A stretch of DNA of 64,000 bases, taken from Arcuatula senhousia. Lineage: Eukaryota > Mollusca > Bivalvia > Mytilida > Mytilidae. Numbering within the stretch: the stretch's first letter is position 1; every line of letters begins with the position of its first letter. Shown here one piece after another: positions 40,501 through 52,500 of this stretch. Location of the stretch: the NCBI GenBank assembly GCA_963971305.1, contig OZ020303.1, positions 46,674,106-46,738,105 of the forward strand. The letters run 5' to 3'. Below the pieces are notes generated by a model. That model ran no database searches. It was given only the letters and a program-made list of their open reading frames with translations, and was not told the origin of the DNA. Position numbers and translations under genes: made by a program.

Positions 40501-43500
40501 TATAAGAACCATGCAAAAAGCGATTCATTGGTGGAAAGCCTACACCACTTAATTTTTGATATGTTACTCCTACTAGCACCCTGATTCGATATGTTGTACT
40601 CTTTTTCCAAACAAGCGTTGGTCCTGGGAGAAAAAAAATATATAGAATGCATTCGAAAATTGTAAGAAGGGGAGATAACTCTTAAAACTGCCAATAATTT
40701 CAATAGAAACCATTGTAACAAAATGGCAAGATTTCTCCCAGGACCAGACAGTTATGAGCAAATTGTTATTTATTTCTTATTTTGTATACTTAGAACTATC
40801 TTTTGTTAAAAATAAACCACTGTAGCCTTTTTATCGATGAATAACTTTTCTTAACTTTTGCATGATTCTTAGGTGGAGTACTACTTTAAAAAAGGACTAT
40901 ACAGTTATCTTCATTGTGTCACACTGAGTAAAATACTACTGTCAACATGGAAAGTTCCACTGGGTAATATTTTTCATTTTTCTTAAGCTAGCCTTTGGTA
41001 TGGGGAATAATTTTGCAATATTTCTGACTGATCTTATTCTTTACTAAAAGGAACTCATTGTTTTATCCATATGGGATATTTTCACTGATATTTTGTGACC
41101 CCAAATTAAGCAAACCTATCCCCCACACAATAAATTTCCACATTTACATTATATCTATTTTGTTCAGATAAAGGCCATTACATACCTGGACTTGTCTCAG
41201 GTGTGGTGGGAGTAAGATGTTCTCTGGCCATTTTGTGTAGGACTTTCATAAATGTAGTAATAAGTCTGTCTATATAGCATTGATTGTGCATACAGGCTGC
41301 CTTTAGTATCATCAAGGTACTGAATAACTGGGAAGGGGAGGCTGTAGTTGTTGCCCTACAAGAAAACAAATGTTATTACATTTTTATTCTAATGTGAAGT
41401 AAATGTAGAAATAAGTCTGTCCACATGGCACTGGTTGTGCATACGGTCTGCCATTAATATCTATACTAAACAGCTGAGAGGGAATTTTATCATTGTCATA
41501 CAAAGTTGACATAAATCCATTCAATAAAAGACAAAATATCTATTTCCAAATTCTAAAGTTTGTAAAAAGGGATTGCAATATACCGTATAGTGGGCTATTT
41601 TTCGCGATGGTTTAATTTTCGCTTATATTCGCAGATCAAGAACAATCGCGAAAATAAAACCCACGAAATTTTAAAGCTTAAGACATATTATTTCTTTGGT
41701 GTGATTTCTACTTTTTTAATGCTTTATCGATCACTTTTCTTTCTCTTAAAAATTCTGTAAAGCTAATTTACATGTAATTTATCAATTCTTCAATCAATCT
41801 TTTATACGCAATCCACAATTATTAAAGTTCAAAGGAATTAGTACAATGTAGCTTGTACATATACCCAAGACTTAATTTCAACCAATTAGTGATTTAAATT
41901 TACATGTTTTTTATTTATAAAGATTAACACGTCATTTAATGTTAATTATTACAATTAACGCTTTATTTTTCAAAGGAAACAAGACCATCCTAATATATAA
42001 TACATGAGCAAATCACGAAAATTTAACCTGCGAAAATAATAAAGGTACTTTCTGCTCCTAAAATAGCGAAAATTTACCCCCGGGAAAATAACCAGCTATA
42101 CGGTATTACCTCTTTTTTGAGTGGGGGTAAAAATTTACACAAACTTTTTATTTTATGTTCTTATGACTTTTTTCTATTTAAAAGATTTAACAACTTCTCA
42201 CAAATTACACTTAAAACTTACTTCTCATAGCTTGTTAGACCTTCATAAACCACTTTACTGACACAGGCGTACAGACACTCCAGCTCTTCATACTTTGATG
42301 CAACATTAGACGTGGCAGGCTCCGTGGGGAAGAAGCTCATCAATCTTGACAGCAGTGTATGAACACCTCGGATAACCTTGGTGTTTGGGCAGGTCATGCA
42401 TGCTGCTATCCCTCTTTGTAAAGGCTTAAAACTTGATAGTATAGTTTCTTTTTTCTGAAAAAATATGACAAGAGTACATTTCCCAAACTTATGTGTTGTT
42501 TTTTTTTTTCTTTTTTTGTATGAACATAGGCAATTCAGGGTAGCTTTGTAATGGAAATACTAGTGTAACTAGTGGAAACCACTGACCATGAGCGGGTAAA
42601 TGGTGGCTCTTATATATACAGGCATCCAACTTGTTTATTCTTTTATTGTAAATAAGAAATTTCTCTTTTTTTTGGTGAATAATAAAAAACACTTGCATCT
42701 GCAATGATCAAGTGACTGACAGCATGGTATCTAAACTAGGGCCCTTGACCACTTGACCACATGGGCCCCTTACTGGAATATAAGATACAGTCAAGATAAA
42801 ATGTACAATTGTTGGGATTTAAGATGGAAAAGGGTGAATGAATTACTTGCTTACATGCTAGAATGATTCATAAACATCTTTTATTGAAGGCTACTTAAGA
42901 CTAACACTAACCAAAATCTGCAGCAAGAAACAAAGTAGTTCTAAAGCAGTACAGATGTTATTGAAGTTTGGTTGATGATTTTCCACAGATGTAAGCAACT
43001 TGTCGAACCAGGCCAACTTCAGCTCAGCATTAGGCCAAAAGTCGGGCCTCAGGGCAGGTTTCAGCAAGCTGACACATCTTCTTGATAACAGCTCACCTGG
43101 TGATCCAGGAGTCTCATTCACCTTGACAGAGATAATAAGTATTCTAATATTTGAAATACAAAAACATGAAGGCGAAATACTGTTTTCCCTTTTCAAAATC
43201 ATCCAATTGGAACTAAGTAAACAGTATGAAAATTTCGTTTATGGCACATTACAATTCAAACTAACATCTAGTTTTATTGTGTATTTTTATTTTCAAAGAC
43301 TTATATAACCATGCTAAAAAAGGTTGTATACTAGCACATTTAAATATCACATCCACAATCAATAATTCAACTTCTATAAACAATCTGGCAACTTAATTCA
43401 AGCTTTAACATATAAACTTCTTTTTTTTTTCTAACAAATAATCTAATATTCTAGTTTATAGATAATGACATTTAATTTAATTTTATTCATAAGCTTTGTG

Positions 43501-46500
43501 AAATATTTTTTACCTGACATGCTATTCTTAGTAAGAAATTGACAACAGCATCACATGAATGTTTGTCTATCGGTCTGTTGACATCAGTCAAACTTCTGCT
43601 ACTCTGAAGTAAAGAAGGACGACATTTCTCATTTTATATTTTTCAAATAACTGTAAAATACTTTTAAATATTTCTTATCTACCAATATGCCATATTTAAA
43701 CTTAAAAAAAAACGACACAAAACAATTAAAATAATGTATTTAATTCTAAAACCATTCAAACAAATCACAGTACCTTAAATTCTTTACACACATATAATAG
43801 TAATCTGACCATTCTAATGAATATTGACTATTTTTACCATTCAATTTGCTTATGTTTTTCTTATTCAAGGAGTGGACTGGGGGAAATCAACAACCATGCT
43901 GAGATCCAAACCTCAAACACTACATTGTTAGAAATATTTGAATATCATTGAACTTACAACTCCAGAAGAATGTCTGGATCTTTTAGCTTCTCCAGGAGAA
44001 TCTAAAAATATTTGAATATCCTTTAACTTACAGCTCCAGAAGAATGTCTGGATCTTTTAGCTTCTCCAGGAGAATCTTAAAATATTTGAATATCGTTTAA
44101 CTTACAGCTCCAGAAGAATGTCTGGATCTTTTAGCTTCTCCAGGAGAATCTAAAAATATTTGAATATCCTTTAACTTACAGCTCCAGAAGAATGTCTGGA
44201 TCTTTTAGCTTCTCCAGGAGAATCTTAAAATATTTGAATATCGTTTAACTTACAGCTCCAGAAGAATGTCTGGATCTTTTAGCTTCTCCAGGAGAATCTT
44301 AAAATATTTGAATATCATTGAACTTACAACTCCAGAAGAATGTCTGGATCTTTTAGCTTCTCCAGGAGAATCTAAAAATATTTGAATATCCTTTAACTTA
44401 CAGCTCCAGAAGAATGTCTGGATCTTTTAGCTTCTCCAGGAGAATCTTAAAATATTTGAATATCGTTTAACTTACAGCTCCAGAAGAATGTCTGGATCTT
44501 TTAGCTTCTCCAGGAGAATCTACAGATGTGGATCCTCTCTTGACAGCTACATTCTGATTCAGGGCTTGTTGTGTTACATCAGGTGTTGCTGTTGTGGGAG
44601 TCTGGAAATTTAATAACAAGATCAATTATTTTTCAAATCTTGATATACAAGAATATTGAAATAACTCATAGTAGGTTAAATACATGATTCTTCTTCTTAA
44701 AATATCACAGATATTACAAATCATGCAAAAATATGCCTTTGACTACAAGCATGATTGATTTTCTACATGTAAAATCCTTCATAGTGACTTTCAGAAAATT
44801 TGTCAAAGTAAAAAATGGCCAGATTTTGTTAAACAGGAAGTAGGTGAGAGACAGACCAGAAATTAAATCTCATATGATGTTGTATACAAAATGTAATGTG
44901 GCTGTGATAAGTAGTTGCTGAGCAAACTTGTGACGAAAATTTCTTCCCCAAATTAAATTCAACAATACCTCAGACACAATTCCTTCTTGGTCATCTTTGA
45001 TTCTCTGCATCTCCCACTTAATGATGACTTCAGCCAAATCCACAGCTAGTTTCCGGTGTTCCATGGATGCCTGAAATACAAGAACAAATTCAAGGTCCTC
45101 CGTCTGTTGAGTGGGAAAAATCTAACTTGGCTCATTAAACAGGAATTAGATGAGCCACACATCCCACCATATGAAACCCATACCTGAATATGCATAACAA
45201 ATATCAAAAGCCTATGATTAATAGTTGATGAGAAAACTGTTACGAAAAAAAGTGTGACAGACGGATGCACTGACAGACACCCAGCATTTCTATGTCCGGC
45301 TCCGCTTTGTGGCAGGATACAATAAAACCTTGTGTGTGTGCTGGGGTTGCAATGCCCTTTTCATCCCACCTTGGCTTTAAAAGGGCCACAATTTTCAATG
45401 GACAGAAAACTGGAATTCCTGGAGGAAACCACTGACCTTGAGCAGGTACCTGATAAACCTAATAACACACATGTGGGGATCATAGTCCCATTTTGGTAAT
45501 GAAACATGATAAATAATATTAAGGTATAAAGTGGTGATATTGTAACAAGATTCAATAATGGGATGGCTTGTCACTTGCACTATCTGGATTAAATAAATGG
45601 GACTTTGTGTCAGGAAAAAAAAGCAACCAATGAAGATCCTAAATGAAAGAAATTAAGTATATGCACTCTTATATTCAGATACATGTAAGGCTCAACCTCA
45701 CTGATTTTTTTCTATATCTCGATTTGAAGTAAAGGATATACTTACACTTGATGTAAATCCAAGCCTCTGGAGAGAGTTAACCATATGTGGTATGAGATGA
45801 TGTCTTACTGGGTAGTAAACTTTGTAGTGTCTTACTACTAGTTGACTGAAAGAAGAAAACAATTCTTAATCAGAAATATTTCTATTTTTAGAAATAAAAT
45901 AAATATATGAAACAACATATGCTGAAAATATACAAGTATATAAATTTATTTTGCATGTATTTTTTTCTAAAACTGAATCTTCCAGAAATCTGAAAAGATC
46001 AATACAATCTTCCTTTACCAGTTTTGATATTCACATCAAATTAAATATAGTAAAATATGATTCTTCCTGCCCTGTTTACATATTCACAAACTTTTAGGGT
46101 TATAATTCAGAACTAAAGAATTAGGATTTTTTAAAATCATAACTTACAGAATGTGAACAAGCTGTGCCACAGTGTGACCTTCCTCAACTATGATCTTCTT
46201 AGTCCAATGGGTCAACATTGTCTGGAAAGAACATTTTTACAATTTCAGTAGCTTTTTATTTCATAAACAGCTTTAAGTTATATATGTTTTACAAACAAGC
46301 TTTTTCATAAAAAAGTGAATTGCTTTTGCATATTGTCAAAAAGAGTAGAATATTAATTAAATATATAATTAAGAACTTAATCTGGAATGATAAAAGCAAA
46401 AGATTCTTTTTACATCATGTAACCAAAAAGGAAAATTCAACCAAGTTAAATCAAAGTCAATTTTTTACCTATTTGTAGTGAATCTTTAAATAAATATTAC

Positions 46501-49500
46501 ATAATAAACTAATATGTTATAAAATTTACATTTCCATCTTCCATTCTTCCTGGCATTGCTGGTGTCAGTATTTCTAAAGCTTGACGTACAACACTCCTGG
46601 CTTCCACAGCATGAGCTTTTAATAGACTGTGAAATACCTGAAAAGATACAAAATATTGTTTAAGTACTTTAATTCATTGTATAACATGGGTATATTTTTG
46701 TGGATATGGCAATTATATTTTGCAGGGAACTCAATTGTATTGACCAACAATGAGAACCAACCAACAAAATTACACATTAATCTAAAATTTATTCATTAAC
46801 TTCTTTCGCCATTAAATATATTTTTCATAAATTTAATTCACAAACAAAAGCTAAATATGATAAAAATCCCTTGACCCACAAAATTTGATTACCTACAAAA
46901 AGGAAATTTATGACTTGTCTGTATGTTGCAGACTTCACAACCACGAATTTGAGATTCCACGAAATGGGCCTTTTTCATCAAACCATGAAAATTGGTACCC
47001 ACGAAAATTAATGAATTCACAGTATTCCATTTCAGAAATTTAAATGGCCTTCCTTTCAGCGATTTTATGTACCAGTATATTCAACTAATTTTTTAAAGGA
47101 GGGTAAAACCCAGCTGTTCCTCTGAACTTAAGTGATAAATTTTTGAATGACATAAGAAATTTGGGCGGACATAAACTATAAACTTGAGTAATTAAATGAA
47201 ATTTATTACCTGTAGGACTATTCATTTACAGATAGCAAACTTTTTGAGGCTGGATCTACACAGTTCAGGGAGGAAGGAGTATAATCTAATGATTTTTTTT
47301 CAGTTAACTGTAAGCCTATTCTTTTCTGAATGACAAACTAAGCACTTAGTGACTGGATCTACATAGTTCTGGGAGGGGAAGATTATAATTAATGAAAATT
47401 TTTACCTGCAGGACTATTCTTTTATGGATGGCAAACTTTGCAATGATATGTGACAGCAGTAAATGTCCATGGTATTTAGTCGCTGGATCTACACAGTTCT
47501 TAGATAACAGACAAGGCCAGGCAAAGGTCATCAGTCTTCTTAATTTGTTTCCCTGTTTCCTGTAAAATACAGTTAGGATTTTGTTTTGAATCTAGTAAAC
47601 TTTGTAAGCAGATAACATTTCTTTCTTAAATATTTGATGACAACATTAACATGCAAAATACTAATGTACCAACAAAAGAAATGGTATTATTTCCACATCA
47701 TTTATCAACAGGTACTGAATACAAACTTGTCCTAGGTATACTAGGTACAAACTTTGTATAATCTTTAAGAAAATCTGTTAAAAATTGTAGGCTTAGATTG
47801 CTAACATTGGTGTGACAAACATACACACATGGACAAACATCTGACTTTCAATGTCCCGACTCCGACTCTGTATTGGTTTGATTTTGAGAAGGGGGATAAC
47901 TTCGAAAAAATTATAAATTTTCACTACTACATGTAGAATATGAATTTGATGTGATTACAGTAATTGTCAGTTTTGTATCTGAAAATGTTTATTAATCATA
48001 AAGTTTCATACCAAAAAACCAGCAACTTACTTATTATTAGCATCATGTATATGAGACGAAGCCTGTTCAACCAGCAAGGATGACAACTGTAACAACAATA
48101 TCCTCACAGCATCAGAAGTACCAAAGGGTTTGTCCGGGTCGATGATCTTGTTGATAAACACACTGATGACATTTTCTTGATTGTCCTGATCGGGGGCTGG
48201 TGGTCCCCCTATCAATTTCTCTCCATCTCCATTCTCGAAAGCGTGCTGACAGCAAGGGATTATCACATACTGGAGAATTTTAGATTTCAGATCCTGACTC
48301 CAGTTATGATCATGGAAGACCTCCACAAATTTGAAAAATGCATTTCTTTTCCAGTCAATGGTATAAGTCTGAAACAAAAAAGTTCAACTTTTTATTTAAT
48401 TCCTCCTTTTAAAAATATCTTAGAATCTTTTTTTTCAATCAGAAAAAGTAAATATTTCTTAAGAAAAGAAATGTTTTAAAATAATATTAAAGAAATATAT
48501 GCAATGATAAAAAGAAACAACATGTCAAGAGGAATAATTCAAAGCTGCCACTGGCACACTTTTCAACTACTGAAGACTCATTAGAGAAAAGATGAAATGG
48601 TAATTCAACAAATTTTAGTACTTAAAATACATGTTGTTCAATTCTTTTTTTATCAAGAATAGTTTAATTTTAAAAAGTCAATTGTAAAACCCTTTAAACC
48701 TGCCCATTACTTACAGCAGCGACTGTTTTCTCTAAGAAGTCCTTGACAAATTGAAACTGTACAATATATCTGAATGTGAAGCATCTTAGAACGTGGAACA
48801 ATAACTCCACTTCATTAATGTTGTTCCTGAAAATTAGGGAAAACCAATTCAAACTATGAATAACTGGAAAATGAAACTTTTTCACAGTTTTTAAAATCAT
48901 TAGATACAAAAGTGTTGTTTAACTTCAATAAAAAAACACCAAAATGAGTATTTGAAACAATAGTTCCTAAAACATATTTCAAACTACATTTTAACATAAG
49001 GGCTATTCCAGAAATATATGTATGGGGGGTTGAAAGGCCCTTTTTTTATACCCACCATGCATAAAATTTTAATTTTTTTTCCCTTTAAGAAATATTTGAG
49101 AAATATCTAAAAATACCATAAAAATTTTAATTAAAGTGCCTTCCAACCTTCCATACAATTAATTCTGGAATAGCCCTAACAAGTTATGATCACTAAAACT
49201 AAATATGAAGTTCAGTTTTATGTTGTAAATTAATCAAAAGCTAATAAAAATACTTTAAGAAAGAGAATCTCTGGGTTTGTTGGTTAAGGCATTGAGATTT
49301 ATTTTAACTAAGATGGGACTTACTTGAAGAAATTCAGGAGACAATTCACCAACATTGCTGGCTCTTTCCAGTGAATGTAATCCACACAATCCTAAAATAA
49401 ATTAGTTTTACATATACATGTATGACTTTTCAGAATTTCTACTTGCATACATGTATTATGATTTTATCAAATTGGGGCATAATTTTTTCAAATACATAAA

Positions 49501-52500
49501 GAAGGAATGTGTTCATGGGACACGGATGCCCCCGCTGGCCCCAAACAGGAACTAGAGGTCCGACAGGTCTGAAAGTCACTTAGGACGATGCATCCTACCA
49601 AGTTTCAAATCATTCTCATTTACAGTTTCTGAGAAAAGCTTGATGAAAATTTTTATAGTCATGTTCACATCGGCCTAAGTCCCAAACAGGAAGTAGATGT
49701 CCGATAGGTCTAAAAATGGCTAAGGACATTTAACACTAAACTGTTCAAGACATTTGTCTGTTTACATTTTGTTGGAACTCCCCTTTATTATAACAGTACA
49801 ATGTTAATTACTTTACAAAGTGTCATTCGGTTCGAAATTACAGATCATGAAAACAACCAAAAGGCAATGATAAAACTGAGAGTTACATGTAAACAGATTT
49901 ATATCATTGATAAGATAAAAAGATTTAAACAATACATACCACTTTATCATGCCTTTCTTGGAATGCATCTGATTTCCACAACAATAACAAATGGTTCAGC
50001 TAAAATAAATAATGATTATAGCTAATCAGTAAAATAAAATGCTACAAATTTTCGATCATTGATCTCCACATCAAATGGCTCGAACATCCTTTCTCAATCT
50101 TAGAAAGCATCTGCCCTGGTATTGTTCGAGAACAACAAATGATTTCCAACATCAACATTCTGAGATAAACATTCCTCTTTACAACTAGACAGAATATTAA
50201 CCATAAAAATAATTTTGTTATGCATGTCCCTAATAAAAGCATAAAATGGATCAGAATGGACTATACTATTGTTAATGAACAGAAGAAACTTGGAGACATT
50301 AGATGTTCTAAGGAGACTTACCACATCAACATTCTGGGACAACCATTCCTCCTCACATTGAGACAGGATATTAACCATAGATATCATCTGGTACTGCATG
50401 TCCTGTGACAAAAGCTTACGGTAGATCTGACTCAGAATGGGCAATTGGGTTATAAATATAGATGGGCTGAAGAGACAAATGGGGTTTAAGGAGACTTACC
50501 ACATCATCATTCTGGGACAACCATTCCTCCTCACATCGAGACAGGATATTAACCATAGATATCATCTGGTACTGCATGTCCTGTGACAAAAGCTTACGGT
50601 AGATCTGACTCAGAATGGGCAATTGGGTTATAAATATAGATGGGCTGAAGAGACAAATGGGGTTTAAGGAGACTTACCACATCAACATTCTGGGACAACC
50701 ATTCCTCCTCACATCTGGACAGGACATTAACCATAGAGATACTGTATGTCATGTGACAAAAGCTTCAGGTGGATCTGGATCAAAATGGGCTGTTGTTTTA
50801 TAGATTGGCAATAGATACTTATGGGGTTTTCAGGAGACTTACCACATCAACATTCTGGGACAACCATTCCTCCTCACATCTGGACAGGATATTAACCATA
50901 GAAATCATCTGGTATTGCATGTCCTGCATGCCTGCTAATGAAGGCAGTGATGACGGAGATGCTGATATGTCAACCACTGGCTGGGCATTCTAAAGAAAAC
51001 AAAAGATGATAAGTGAGTCAATTTTTTTGTGCTTTTAATCATTTGATAAATCATTTTCAATATTCTTTTTAAAATCTACTGTGAATACATTTATTTTCAT
51101 GGGTATCAAATTTCATGGTTTGATGAAAAAGGATCAGTTCGTGGATTCTTATATTCATGGTTCTGAAGTCTGCAGCATACAGATCAATGTTAAATTTCAT
51201 TTTCATGGGGTATCAAATTTCATGGTTTGAGGCCACTCACGAAAACCACGAAAATTGATATCCCACGAATGATAATTAAACCACAGTATTATTTTCCATA
51301 TTGATGGATGGACCTTCCCTAAAATAACCATTGGCATTTGCTAAAATTGACCTGTTGCCACTAACACTGGAGTTTGGTTTCATTCTTATGGTCACTTATG
51401 GGAGCAGTTAAAGATGTGTTTTGTATAATGTTTCTCATGTTGTCTTCATTTTTAAGAGATTTAAAATGTCCTTTTAGATTTTCTTCCTTCTTCCATGAAA
51501 CAAACAAAAGGTAAAATCATGTTATAACAACATAAATTGATTTCTCCATTTTTCCCAAAATTCTTACAATTGTTATTAAATTTCATTATAAATATTGCAT
51601 TATTGTACCTGGGTCAGAGCTATAAGTCTTTGTGAATTGTTTTCCAAAATTTCTCTCAATGGTTTGCCATCTTTATGTGCCAACACAAACTAAAAACAAA
51701 AACAAAACAAAAAAGTACAAATTGGCAGAACTTTGCATGGGTTAAAAATGTCTTGCAAAAAATATGTACCATTTTAAATTCTGTAATTTATAGATAATAA
51801 ATCTGTCAAAGTCAAAAATGGCCGGATTTCGTTAAACAGGTAGTATGTGAGCAACATACCTGAAATCGTATCCCACATTATGGGACCCCACCTTGATGCT
51901 GTATACCAAATATCAAGTGGCTGTGATTAGTAGTTGCTGAGAAAATTGTTACAAAAATTTCTTCCCCGCCCGCCCGCCACCCGCCTGACATTCACCATTT
52001 TATAAACCGGATTTTTCACTCCGTGAAATCCGACCAATAAAAATTCTGTTCAAGATTCTCCACTTCCAGTGAAGTCACCTTGTGTGCAACATGACAGCCT
52101 AATTTTTTTCTACAGACCTGTATTCAAATTTTACTTTGAAGAATACCTTTTCACTCATGGACATGCAACTGATATTTCATTCTGTCAAGGCTAATAGTTT
52201 TTTATAAATGTCATCCTTTACTGGATTTACTGGATTTGACCCATAATGAATTTATTGTTGAGAAAGCAACAGGTATATAGCTATCATCCTTTCAGATCAC
52301 ATGAGTTCTGGCTAGTTTTGACAAAAAATTAAATTGTTGGTCGCAGTTTAGTTGTGCACCTATTTTTCTATTGTTGTTATCTTATGTATGTTCCTTCATT
52401 TTGCTACTCAGGCCTAAAAAAAATTTCTGTGTTTCCGATAATCCGACTGACCCTATCCATTAACCCTTGACCTAAAATTTATATGGCATCTGCAGAAAAA

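Larger units (their letters stand above)
50120..50842 (-). repeat. 179-bp tandem duplication of exon 15 3' part
   Basis: Copies end in donors at 50678, 50500 and 50322, plus an eroded one near 50140. The unit includes 81 exonic bases, the donor and about 100 intronic bases. Copies at 50500 and 50322 are almost identical. The 50678 copy has lost several exonic bases and its acceptor position. Confidence 0.88.

Noticed and set aside
43000..43308. Plus-strand 102-aa ORF
   Set aside because: Antisense shadow of TRRAP exon 27 running into the intron.
43926..44520. Possible CRISPR-like or protein-coding repeat domain
   Set aside because: Repeats include their spacers and carry stops in the continuing frame; they are exon-plus-donor duplicates.
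50100..50622. Independent small gene encoding MPILSQIYRKLLSQDMQYQM
   Set aside because: These frames are read-throughs of duplicated exon 15 copies and their 5' flanks; the segment before the acceptor-like site is intronic.
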